This document shows, in pieces, positions 8,477 to 15,838 of a stretch of 15,838 nt of DNA. The notes beneath the pieces were generated by a model. That model was not told where the DNA came from and searched no databases. It worked only from the letters and a program-made list of their open reading frames with translations. Source of the DNA: CAYNXB01 sp964401045 (GTDB lineage: Bacteria; Pseudomonadota; Alphaproteobacteria; Sphingomonadales; Sphingomonadaceae); contig CAYNXB010000059.1 in the NCBI GenBank assembly GCA_964401045.1, positions 1 to 15,838 on the forward strand. The letters are read 5' to 3'. Both the position numbers and the translations under genes were made by a program. How positions within the stretch are numbered: the stretch's first letter is position 1; each line of letters begins with the position of its first letter.

Positions 8477-9369
8477 CCACCTACCTCCCCACGATCAAGC
8501 AGCTGCAGTACCTCGTAGCGCTGCACGAACATGGCCATTTCGGGCGCGCGGCCGAGGCCTCCTTCGTCTCCCAGTCGACGCTATCGGCCGGCATCCGCGA
8601 GCTGGAATCGCTGCTCGGGGTAACGCTGGTCGAGCGCAGCCGCCGGGTGGTGCGGTTCACGCCGCTCGGCAACCAGGTGGTCGCCAAGGCACATCGCCTG
8701 CTGCGCGAGGCCGAAGAACTGACAGATCTGGTCCATGCGTCCGGCAAACCGCTCGCTGGCGAGCTGCGGATGAGCGTGATCCCCACGATCGCCCCGTTCC
8801 TGCTGCCGCGCATGCTCCCGCGCCTCAGGAGGGAGCGCCCGCAGCTCAAGCTGTTCCTGCGCGAGGAGACCACGCACGACGCGCTCGAATCGCTCAACCA
8901 TGGGCGCGCGGATTGCGTGCTGATGGCGCTGCCTTTCGCCACCGGGGACGTCGACAAGGAAATCATCGCCGAGGATCGGCTCTACGTCGCCTTCCCCAAG
9001 GACGATCCGCGCGATCCGCCCGACACGATTCCCGCCGCGATGATCGACGAAGGCCGGCTGTTGCTGCTCGAGGACGGGCATTGCCTCAAGGAGCACGCTC
9101 TCGCCGCCTGCAACCGCCCCGAACTGCGCGCCTCGGCAACGATGATCGGTACCAGCCTGCACACGCTGGTGCAGATGGTCGACAATGGCCTTGGGGTGAC
9201 GATGCTGCCCAAGATGGCGCTCGACGCCGGCATCCTTCACAACACCCACGTCATCGCCCGGCCGCTGAAGGCCGCCCACCCCAGCCGCGAGATCGCGCTG
9301 GTGTGGCGCAAGAACAGCCCGCGCGGCGAGGAATTCCGGCTCCTGGCCGACGAGCTTCGGGCCGGTTGA
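8473..9369 (+). CDS. oxyR: LysR-family peroxide sensor OxyR
   Basis: This 298-residue LysR-type regulator activates peroxide-defence genes when hydrogen peroxide oxidises it. An N-terminal winged helix-turn-helix spans about residues 7-65 (GRAAEASFVSQSTLSAGIRELE), followed by a periplasmic-binding-protein-like sensor domain from about 95. Two cysteines, C204 in GHCLKEH and C213 in LAACN, have the spacing of the redox pair C199/C208 in E. coli OxyR and sit in the same EDGHCL context, which is diagnostic. Translation starts at GTG 8473-8475, overlapping the rnd stop in a GTGA arrangement, so it is probably coupled to rnd. Longer in-frame starts would lie inside rnd. No katG, ahpC or other usual target is adjacent. 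The length equals that of typical OxyR proteins. Confidence 0.94.
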   Translation: MTTYLPTIKQLQYLVALHEHGHFGRAAEASFVSQSTLSAGIRELESLLGVTLVERSRRVVRFTPLGNQVVAKAHRLLREAEELTDLVHASGKPLAGELRMSVIPTIAPFLLPRMLPRLRRERPQLKLFLREETTHDALESLNHGRADCVLMALPFATGDVDKEIIAEDRLYVAFPKDDPRDPPDTIPAAMIDEGRLLLLEDGHCLKEHALAACNRPELRASATMIGTSLHTLVQMVDNGLGVTMLPKMALDAGILHNTHVIARPLKAAHPSREIALVWRKNSPRGEEFRLLADELRAG

Positions 9370-9383
9370 ACCCGGTCCGCGCG

Positions 9384-9398
9384 TTAACGTTCGCTTAT
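9384..9398 (+). promoter_or_regulatory. Near-consensus CtrA site before the GGDEF-EAL gene
   Basis: TTAA (9384-9387), seven bases, then TTAT (9395-9398) matches the CtrA consensus TTAA-N7-TTAA in 7 of 8 positions. A -10-like TAGGTT at 9410-9415 would place the transcription start near 9422 and the site centre near -31, as at known CtrA-activated promoters. A short palindrome CGGGAGATCCCG (9429-9440) covers the ribosome binding site just before the ATG. The assignment rests on pattern alone. Confidence 0.42.
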
Positions 9399-9442
9399 CG
9401 CTTTCCCGCTAGGTTTTCTCTCGGACATCGGGAGATCCCGGC

Positions 9443-12361
9443 ATGGCGGAGTCTGGTAAGACTCCTGCTCAAATCAAGCGGGAAAACAGAGACCTGCGGG
9501 CCCGTTTGCGCCTGCTGGAGGACGCCCTGGAAAACATGGGCCACGGCTTGTGCATGTTCGATGCACGGGGCCGCATCGTGGTGACCAACCGACGCTACTC
9601 TGAAGTCGCCGCCCTACCGCCCGGGAGCGTCCACGCCGGCATGACCTCGCTCGATCTCGCGCAACTGGGCATCGACGCCGGCTATCATCCGGAACGGACC
9701 GCGCAGGAAGTTCACGACGCGATGTGGGCGAACCTCACCTGCCCGGAAGACGAGCGCCTTCCCTTGCGGCGCGCCAATCGTGTGCTGGCCTGCCATCCGC
9801 AGCGCACGCCGAACGGCAACATGGTCGCGACCTTCGAGGACATTACAAAGCGGACCGAGGCCGAGGAGGCGTTGCGCGCCAGCGAAGCGTGGCTGAGCGC
9901 CATCCTCAACGCCATGCCCGATTGCGTGAAGATCTTCGCCGAGGACGGCACCCTCACCTACATCAATCCGCAGGGCCTGGAGCTGCTTCAGGCAGCGACC
10001 TTCGAGCAGCTCAAGGGATCGACCGCGGCCGTCGTTCCGCCCGAATACGCCGAAGCGTGCCTCGACGTTCACCGGCGGGTGATCAAAGGCGAGTCGGTCA
10101 ACTGGACCTACGAGCTCATCGGGCTCAAGGGCCGCCGCGTCCACGTGGAGGCGATGGCGGTTCCCTTCGGCATGCCGGACGGGTCCACGACTCACCTGTG
10201 CATCTCTCGTGACGTCAGCAAGCGCAAGCAGGCGGAAGATGCCCTGCGTCGCAGCGAGGAACGCCTGCGGTTGGTGCAAGAGGCCACCGGCCTTGCACAT
10301 TTCGAGGCAGGCCCGGACGGCATCGCGATGTGCTCTCAGCGCCTGGCCGAACAGGCGGGCCTGCCGCCAGGCACCACTTCGATGAGCTTCGAAGACTGGA
10401 TGAAGATCGTTCATCCCGATGACCGTGACCAGTGGTTCGCCGGAATCGTCAATTCGCTCGAACGGACGGACGCCCATGCGTCCGAATTCCGCATCGTCCG
10501 CCCCGACAATGGCGAAGTGCGCTGGATCCTGAGCCACACGAAAATCGAGCGCGATGCAGTCGGAAACGCGAGCCGCAGCATCGGCGCGCATCTCGACATA
10601 ACCAGCCGCAAACACGCCGAGGAAGCCCTGCGGGAAAGCGAGGAGCGTTTCCGCCTGGCCGCCGAGGCAGCATCGCTCGGCGTTTGGGACTATGACCCGA
10701 TCACCGGCAGGCGGGAATGGTCCGGCCGGCTATGCGAGATTCTCGGGTTCGAAAACGGCGTCGAGCCGTCGCTGGAGCTCGCCGCCGAGCGAGTCCATGC
10801 CGAGGACCGCGCGCGCTTCCTCGAGCTGCTGAACGAGATGCGGGACGACCCGCGCTCAACCCGCTTCGCATACACCTTCCGCATCTGCCGCGCCTACGAC
10901 GGCGCCGAGCGCTGGCTGACGATGAACGGCTGGAAGGCCGACCGCTCGGAGGGATTAAGCCGCATCATCCTGACCGTGCGCGACGTGACGGAGGAGCGTA
11001 CTGCCGAGGAGCGCATTCGCTGGAACGCAAGCCACGACGGGCTGACCCAGCTCGCCAACCGGGTGAAGTTCCAGGAGCAACTCGATATCTCCGTGCGCAG
11101 GGCGAAGAAAACGGGAACCAGCTTCGGGCTGCTGATGATCGACCTCGATCACTTCAAGCAGATCAACGACGCGCTCGGCCACCAGGCGGGCGATCGCCTG
11201 CTGCAGAGCTTCGCCGATCGCCTTCGCACCACCGTACGATCATACGACACGGTCGCACGGCTCGGCGGGGACGAATTCGCGATCCTCGTCAGCCGGCTGG
11301 ATTCGCCCGACTGCCTCGCCCAACTATCGCACTCCATCCACGAGCGCCTGCGCGAACCATTCATCCAGCAGGGGCGCGTGCTCGATTGCCGCGTCAGCAT
11401 CGGCGCGGCGGTGTTCCCCGATCACGGGACCACGCCGAAAGACCTGATGGTCAGCGCCGACATGGCGCTCTACGCGGCCAAGGCCGAAGGGCGCTCCACC
11501 ACCATCGAATACCGCCCGTACCTGCGTGACGAGGTCCAGCGTTTCGCGGCGATGGTCGGCACCGCCCGCGACGCGATCCAGGGCGATCGCATCGTCCCCT
11601 ACTACCAACCCAAGCTCGATCTCGCGAACGGCTCGATCGTCGGCTTCGAGGCGCTGCTGCGCTGGCGCGACAAGAAGGACGGGGTGCACTTGCCGGCCGG
11701 GATCGCCGCGGCGTTCGAGGACCACGAGGTTGCCGCCGAACTCAGCGACCGGATCATCGGCCAGTCGATCGGCGACATGCGCCGCTGGCTCGAGCAGGGC
11801 GTGACGTTCGGACATGTCGCGGTGAACGCCTCGGCAGCGGAGTTCCGCCGCGACGATTTCGCCGAGCGTGTGCTGGAAGCGCTGCACAAGGCGGACATTC
11901 CGCCCGAGTGCTTCCAGCTCGAGGTGACCGAGACGGTGTTCCTTGGCCGTGGCGCCGAATTCGTGCAGCGCGCGCTGTCGGTGCTGAACGAAACCGGGGT
12001 GCGCATCGCGCTCGACGATTTCGGCACCGGCTATGCGTCGCTGCGCCACCTCAAGGAATTCCCGGTCGGCGCGGTCAAGATCGACCGCAGCTTCGTGCGC
12101 GACATGGGCAACGGCGCGAACGACGAGGCGATTATCAAGGCGGTGATCAACCTCGGCAAGAACCTCGGCATCAAGGTCATCGCCGAAGGCATCGAGACGA
12201 TGAGCCAGGCCGAGCGGCTGATCGAGCTCGGCTGCGATTACGGCCAGGGCTTCCTGTTCTCCGAAGCGGTGCCGGCAAGCCGGATCCCGCCGCTCGTCGC
12301 CAGCTTCGCGGGACGGCGCGGCCGGAACCGGCAGCTGAAGCTCGTTTCAGGAAACCGCTAA
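9443..12361 (+). CDS. PAS-PAS-PAS-PAS-GGDEF-EAL cyclic-di-GMP enzyme
   Basis: This 972-residue cytosolic protein has no membrane segment or signal peptide. A short coiled coil (about 10-30) leads into four PAS domains at about 28-137, 148-262, 274-390 and 402-520; linkers such as RKQAEDALRRSEERLR are typical PAS-PAS helices. The GGDEF domain (about 524-685) has an intact active site GGDEF at 608-612, D567 for metal binding, and an inhibitory RxxD site RSYD at 599-602, five residues upstream. The EAL domain (about 715-955) keeps E736 of EALLRW, N in VAVNASA, E in LEVTETVF, DDFGTGYASL from 858, K in VKIDRSF, E in AEGIET, and Q in YGQGF. Both synthesis and breakdown of cyclic-di-GMP therefore look possible, with PAS domains setting the balance. 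ATG 9443 follows GGGAGA. It lies 73 bases after oxyR. The signal sensed is unknown. Confidence 0.95.
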   Translation: MAESGKTPAQIKRENRDLRARLRLLEDALENMGHGLCMFDARGRIVVTNRRYSEVAALPPGSVHAGMTSLDLAQLGIDAGYHPERTAQEVHDAMWANLTCPEDERLPLRRANRVLACHPQRTPNGNMVATFEDITKRTEAEEALRASEAWLSAILNAMPDCVKIFAEDGTLTYINPQGLELLQAATFEQLKGSTAAVVPPEYAEACLDVHRRVIKGESVNWTYELIGLKGRRVHVEAMAVPFGMPDGSTTHLCISRDVSKRKQAEDALRRSEERLRLVQEATGLAHFEAGPDGIAMCSQRLAEQAGLPPGTTSMSFEDWMKIVHPDDRDQWFAGIVNSLERTDAHASEFRIVRPDNGEVRWILSHTKIERDAVGNASRSIGAHLDITSRKHAEEALRESEERFRLAAEAASLGVWDYDPITGRREWSGRLCEILGFENGVEPSLELAAERVHAEDRARFLELLNEMRDDPRSTRFAYTFRICRAYDGAERWLTMNGWKADRSEGLSRIILTVRDVTEERTAEERIRWNASHDGLTQLANRVKFQEQLDISVRRAKKTGTSFGLLMIDLDHFKQINDALGHQAGDRLLQSFADRLRTTVRSYDTVARLGGDEFAILVSRLDSPDCLAQLSHSIHERLREPFIQQGRVLDCRVSIGAAVFPDHGTTPKDLMVSADMALYAAKAEGRSTTIEYRPYLRDEVQRFAAMVGTARDAIQGDRIVPYYQPKLDLANGSIVGFEALLRWRDKKDGVHLPAGIAAAFEDHEVAAELSDRIIGQSIGDMRRWLEQGVTFGHVAVNASAAEFRRDDFAERVLEALHKADIPPECFQLEVTETVFLGRGAEFVQRALSVLNETGVRIALDDFGTGYASLRHLKEFPVGAVKIDRSFVRDMGNGANDEAIIKAVINLGKNLGIKVIAEGIETMSQAERLIELGCDYGQGFLFSEAVPASRIPPLVASFAGRRGRNRQLKLVSGNR

Positions 12362-12376
12362 CCCGCCGCCCCCGCC

Positions 12377-12949
12377 CTACTCCGGCAGGATGCCCATCTT
12401 CTTCATCAGCTCTTTCTGCTCCGGATACCAGAATTCGAGGTGGCAGCTCTCGCACACGCCATCCATCTCGTTGATCAGGCGGCCCGCGGTCACCGCGTCC
12501 TTTTTGCCAGCGGCGGCGGAGAGATCGGTGGCGTGCTCGGTCAGCGAATCCGCCAGCGCGCGAAACACGTCAGTGTCCCTTTCCAGATGCGCCTGGATCA
12601 TCGCCGGGGTCGGCGCGCCTTGGGTGCCTTCGTCGGCGATCTTCATCCCCGACTTGACCACCACCAAGGGATCGAGTTTCTCCAGTGCGCGGGCATGACC
12701 GGCCATGCGGTCCGCCGCGGCCCTCAGGTCTGTCCAGTTCTTGTCGCTCATCAGCGCGGGATCGATCGAGGCGTTTTCACTGATCGCGGCGTTGCCGATC
12801 GCCCAGATCGCGTCGGCATCCGGGTCGATGCGATCCACCATGAACTCGTGAACCGTGGTCGGCTCGGGTTTTGCGGGCGCGGTTTTCTCCCCGGAGCACC
12901 CTGCGACGAGCACCGCCATCGCCAGCATGCACATGTACGTCTTCTTCAT
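12377..12949 (-). CDS. Outer-membrane lipoprotein with C-terminal haem site (cytochrome c'-like)
   Basis: From the ATG at 12947-12949 this is a 190-residue lipoprotein. Its signal sequence ends in the lipobox LVAGC with C18 as the lipidated residue, and Ser at +2 predicts sorting to the outer membrane. An in-frame ATG five codons upstream overlaps the ribosome binding site GAGAGG of the chosen start and is unlikely. The mature part is almost entirely helical, and one covalent haem-attachment motif CESCH (166-170) lies near the C terminus in DGVCESCHLEFWYPEQ. A C-terminal CxxCH on a helical bundle is the layout of the cytochrome c'/c556 group, but sequence identity to cytochrome c' is not established here. 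The gene is 25 bases downstream of a PepSY membrane protein and likely in its operon, suggesting an electron-transfer role at the outer membrane. It converges with the GGDEF-EAL gene, 15 bases away. Confidence 0.85.
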   Translation of the reverse strand: MKKTYMCMLAMAVLVAGCSGEKTAPAKPEPTTVHEFMVDRIDPDADAIWAIGNAAISENASIDPALMSDKNWTDLRAAADRMAGHARALEKLDPLVVVKSGMKIADEGTQGAPTPAMIQAHLERDTDVFRALADSLTEHATDLSAAAGKKDAVTAGRLINEMDGVCESCHLEFWYPEQKELMKKMGILPE

Positions 12950-12974
12950 GATCGAGCCTCTCATCGATATTGCC

Positions 12975-14573
12975 TCAGGTTATTCGCGTTCCTGATCTTT
13001 TGATAGTGCGGCCGACGCGCCTGATCCCCAGCCACAGGCCGATCAGGCACAGGATCGTCACCCCCGCCATCAGCGGCAGCACCACGATGTCCCACACCGG
13101 CCGCAGGCGCAGCGCCGGCGCGAAGTCGAAGCTGTGCAGCGCCGAATGCCACCAGCGGAAGCTGCGTGCGGGGCCGTCCACATAATCGACCAACTCGCCG
13201 GTACGCGGATCGAAATAGAACCGCGTGCGATCGCCGTCGGCATAGATCACCCGCCACGCGGGAAGAACCACGGAGCTGTGGTGAGAATAGTGGTAGGCGT
13301 CCTCCACGCGGATCAGCCCGGAGGAAGCCGCCGCTCCGGGCCTGGCCCGCGCCGCCAGTGCATCCAGCTCGGCATGCCGCAGCGGGGCCGGGGACAGGCC
13401 CGGGAGCGATGCGCGCCACCTGAGCCCGCCTGGCTCGCTGACGATCGCAAAGGCCTTGCCGCCCTGCAGCGCGAGTTCCGCGCGAACCGCACTGCCGGCG
13501 GGCGTAGCCGCTAGCGACTGCGCCAGCGCCCGCACATCGTCGCCGGAAGCAGGACGTCCGGCGAGCGCGGTAAGCTCTGCACCGGGCCCCTCGCTCGCCA
13601 TCCAGCCCCACGGGTTCATCGAGAACAGCCCGCTGACGACCCAGGTGAGCGTGAGCACCCCGAACACCATGCCGGTGACGTGATGCCACCACCCCATCCC
13701 GCGATAGGGAAACCAGCGCTTCCCTCGCTTGAACTGGACTATTCCGATGTAGAGCCCGATTGCGGTGAGGAAGCTGCCGAGCAGCGAGGCATAGATCACC
13801 ACTTGCGACCACAGCTCACCATTCGCCCGCAACTTCTTGAAATAGAGCCAGTGAGGGACCGCTCCAAGCCAGTTCCAGAACCGCTCGGAGCGGGTCGTGT
13901 CCTGCACCACCTGGCCGGTCGAGCCGGAAACGTAGAGCACCGTTCCCGCCTCGTCGTCGGCGGTGGCCTTGTAGAGCGGCGCATGCGCCCGGAATTCCCC
14001 GGAGACGGTCCACTGGTCTTGCGCGGTTGGCCGAACGTCCCATCGCGGGGCCGCGCCGGTCGAGCGAGCGAGGTAAGTGCGTGCGACTCGTCCGGCCACG
14101 CCCGCGTCGATCGCCGGCGGCTTGCCGGTGCTCAAATCGACTATCGCCGGTCCTTCTGCCGTGGCCACCCTCAGCACCGGCCGGCCATCGAGCATCTCGA
14201 TCGCGGCGGCCTCAATACCTTCCAGCGCGGGTATCGCGGCGCAGCACTGCGCCATGTCGAGCGGTTCCAGCCCAGCCATGCGTTCCGCCAACGACGTCTC
14301 CGGATAGGCGACGTACATCATCACGATGCCGGACGCCGCCCACACCACCATGACCAGCGCGAGCGCGACGCCCAGCCAGCGATGGGTCAGGAAAAGTGCG
14401 CGCCGCAACCGACCGGGCAGGTCGTGCGAGGATGGCCGGCTACGGCGCGCAAGGGAGGATTCCGGCCCCTCCCCGTTCGCTAGGCTGGTGGAACTCTGGT
14501 TCGGCAGCGCCCGTCCTCCTAGAAAGCCGCTCGGACGGACACATCGAACGACCGAGGCCGCCCGAGAATCCAT
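12975..14573 (-). CDS. PepSY-family membrane protein, ferrisiderophore reductase-like
   Basis: This integral inner-membrane protein has four helices (about 59-88, 257-281, 297-318 and 494-518, counted from ATG 14573) and two large, presumably periplasmic PepSY-type regions between helices 1-2 and 3-4. Conserved histidines sit in motifs of the PepSY_TM family: H64 in THRWLG, H241 in VPHWLYF, H297/H298 in WWHHVTG, H431/H432 in YHYSHHSS, and H476/H480 in WWHSALHS. They could ligate haem. Relatives such as FoxB and PiuB are linked to reduction of siderophore-bound iron or to iron uptake, which fits the TonB receptor gene next door. The start is unsure: ATG 14573 overlaps the receptor gene by 55 bases and adds about 50 unstructured residues, while TTG at 14406-14408 gives the usual family beginning LRRALFLTHRWLG but has a poor ribosome site. 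Confidence 0.88.
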   Translation of the reverse strand: MDSRAASVVRCVRPSGFLGGRALPNQSSTSLANGEGPESSLARRSRPSSHDLPGRLRRALFLTHRWLGVALALVMVVWAASGIVMMYVAYPETSLAERMAGLEPLDMAQCCAAIPALEGIEAAAIEMLDGRPVLRVATAEGPAIVDLSTGKPPAIDAGVAGRVARTYLARSTGAAPRWDVRPTAQDQWTVSGEFRAHAPLYKATADDEAGTVLYVSGSTGQVVQDTTRSERFWNWLGAVPHWLYFKKLRANGELWSQVVIYASLLGSFLTAIGLYIGIVQFKRGKRWFPYRGMGWWHHVTGMVFGVLTLTWVVSGLFSMNPWGWMASEGPGAELTALAGRPASGDDVRALAQSLAATPAGSAVRAELALQGGKAFAIVSEPGGLRWRASLPGLSPAPLRHAELDALAARARPGAAASSGLIRVEDAYHYSHHSSVVLPAWRVIYADGDRTRFYFDPRTGELVDYVDGPARSFRWWHSALHSFDFAPALRLRPVWDIVVLPLMAGVTILCLIGLWLGIRRVGRTIKRSGTRIT

Positions 14574-15838
14574 TGCTCGTCGAAATATACGCCCTCGGCG
14601 TAGGCCTTATCGAACGCATTGAAGAGGCGCAGGTCGATGGCGACGCTGGGCGTCACCGCGTAAGTCCCGCCCAGGTCCACCACCGTGTACGACGGGATGC
14701 GGAACGCGTTGGCGTCGTCGCTGTAGCGCCGCCCCACGTAGCGCAGGTCTCCGCGAAGCTGGAGGTTCTCGATCCCACTCCACGACAAGCCGAGGTTGGC
14801 GGTCTGCTCAGGCGCGCCCGCGGGCGTGTTGCCGGTGAAATCGTCGTCGTCGGTCGAATCGCCAGGATCGTTCTGGGCGATGAAGTCATCGTAATTGGCG
14901 TCGAGGATCGCGCCGTTGGCGATGATCGCGAAGCCGCCCGGCAGGCTGACGGAGACGGCCGCCTCAAGGCCCTGCGACGAACGCTGGCCGACCTGGTTGA
15001 CCGGGCCGTTGGTGAGCACCTGGGTGAACAGGTTGTTCTTCTCGATGCGATAGGCGGCCAGGGTGAAGCTGCCCGCGCCATCGAGGAACAGCGCCTTGAG
15101 CCCCGCTTCGTACTGCTTGCCGGTGGCGTTGGTGAGCTGGAACTGGGTCGTCCCGGTCGAATACGTCGTCAGCCCGCCGAGCGGATCGACCGCGGTGGCG
15201 TACTGCGCGTAAAGCGACAGGTTCCGCGCCGGCTGGTACACCGCGCCGACGCGCCAGGTGGTGTGGTTGATCGTCTTGTAAGCCTCGGTCCCGCCATTGA
15301 GCGCCGGGGTCTCGCCGGTAACTGTGGTCCCGTCCGGCCCGTAGACGAGGTTCCAGCGGCCGGTCTTGTTGTGTTCGACCCGGATGCCGCCAACCAGCGA
15401 GAGCTGCCCGGTCACCTGCAGGCGATCCTCTGCGAAGAACGCGATCGTATCGGTCCTGGTGCGGTAGCGCGGCTTGATCACCGAGGTTTCGAGGAAAGTG
15501 CCCGGATCGAAGTCGCTGAGCGGAACCTCGCTCTCCTGAAAGTCCGTGTCGAAGTCGTGCGAGTAGACCAGCTTCGAGCGGGTGAGATCGAGGCCGATCA
15601 GCAAGTCGTTGGTCAGCGAGCCGCCGAGCGGCGCGGTGAACTTGAGCGTCGGCTGATCGCCGTACTGGTCCTGGTCGTGGCCAATCCCGTAGTTGTCCGA
15701 GCGATAGACGTTGCCCGGCGTGCCATAGCCGTAGCCGTTGGGGCAATCGCCGCTCGCGCCGATCCAGCAGTAGATCTCGAGGTTCTGCCACTTGCGGTTG
15801 CTGTGAAGGAAATAGGCGACGTTGCGGAACTGCAGCGC
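14519..15838 (-). CDS. TonB-dependent receptor, C-terminal part (cut by window edge)
   Basis: The frame is open from the right edge of the window to the stop at 14519-14521, giving the last 439 residues of an outer-membrane beta-barrel. The visible part is rich in alternating aromatic strands typical of ligand-gated porins, including an NLSLYAQYATAVDPLGG segment, GLKALFLDGAGSFTLAAYRI, and a C-terminal IDLRLFNAFDKAYAE block. It ends in SVRAAF with the terminal aromatic residue needed for barrel assembly. An extracellular-type loop near the left of the visible part (YCWIGASGDCP) has two cysteines that could form a disulfide. The plug domain and TonB box lie beyond the window. A siderophore ligand is the best guess from barrel type and the adjacent PepSY reductase-like gene, but the ligand cannot be read from this part. 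An in-frame TTG at 15604 is internal, not the start. Confidence 0.9.
   Translation of the reverse strand, partial: ALQFRNVAYFLHSNRKWQNLEIYCWIGASGDCPNGYGYGTPGNVYRSDNYGIGHDQDQYGDQPTLKFTAPLGGSLTNDLLIGLDLTRSKLVYSHDFDTDFQESEVPLSDFDPGTFLETSVIKPRYRTRTDTIAFFAEDRLQVTGQLSLVGGIRVEHNKTGRWNLVYGPDGTTVTGETPALNGGTEAYKTINHTTWRVGAVYQPARNLSLYAQYATAVDPLGGLTTYSTGTTQFQLTNATGKQYEAGLKALFLDGAGSFTLAAYRIEKNNLFTQVLTNGPVNQVGQRSSQGLEAAVSVSLPGGFAIIANGAILDANYDDFIAQNDPGDSTDDDDFTGNTPAGAPEQTANLGLSWSGIENLQLRGDLRYVGRRYSDDANAFRIPSYTVVDLGGTYAVTPSVAIDLRLFNAFDKAYAEGVYFDEQWILGRPRSFDVSVRAAF

Noticed and set aside
9429..9440. Palindrome CGGGAGATCCCG over the ribosome binding site of the GGDEF-EAL gene
   Set aside because: As RNA the 2-base loop is too tight for a stable hairpin, and as DNA it matches no operator I know; noted only in the promoter entry.
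8445..9584. 379-codon plus-strand frame overlapping oxyR
   Set aside because: Out-of-frame shadow of oxyR, Arg/Ala-rich; the oxyR frame has the helix-turn-helix and redox cysteines.
9614..10615. 333-codon minus-strand open frame
   Set aside because: Antisense to the PAS region of the GGDEF-EAL gene; no domain recognised.

Overview
The window is ordinary chromosomal DNA of an alphaproteobacterium, most likely of the order Sphingomonadales. The basis is high GC content, an acpP-fabF-mltG cluster, an elongator-type tRNA-Met(CAT), a CsgG/HfaB-like protein of a kind common in sphingomonads, a multi-PAS GGDEF-EAL protein, and a TonB-dependent receptor next to a PepSY membrane protein. The order-level call comes from recalled family patterns, not from a search. 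It holds eleven protein genes (one cut by the right edge) and one tRNA gene. No gene-free stretch exceeds about 165 bases. I see no insertion sequence, CRISPR array, phage gene, integron or plasmid function.

Layout, left to right. Bases 1-75 hold nothing I can call. A minus-strand tRNA-Met(CAT) at 76-152 has its own good promoter at 170-198. From 3297 down to 219 the minus strand carries a tightly packed set: acpP, fabF, mltG and a 2H-phosphoesterase (2'-5' RNA ligase-like) gene. The last three abut or overlap, while acpP and fabF are separated by two tandem stem-loops that could set a high acpP:fabF ratio. Next, at 3386-5226, two genes for secreted proteins diverge from a 152-base gap: a TPR protein with a Cys-rich charged loop (minus) and a CsgG/HfaB-like protein with a glycine zipper (plus).

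At 5252-7078 (minus) lies aspS, whose AspRS carries residues typical of the non-discriminating type. Its leader has a good promoter and a 13-bp hairpin with a wobble pair that forms only in the aspS-strand RNA. Divergent from it, on the plus strand, are rnd (RNase D) and oxyR, overlapping by 4 bases, then a 972-residue PAS4-GGDEF-EAL cyclic-di-GMP protein preceded by a near-consensus CtrA site. The right end (12377-15838, minus) reads as a metal-uptake cluster: TonB-dependent receptor (partial), a four-helix PepSY membrane protein resembling ferrisiderophore reductases, and a small outer-membrane lipoprotein with one C-terminal CxxCH haem site.

The most interesting parts are the haem-lipoprotein/PepSY/receptor cluster, the divergent CsgG-like pair, the aspS leader hairpin, the CtrA-like site, and the rnd-oxyR coupling. 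I do not see a clearly new defence or mobile system.
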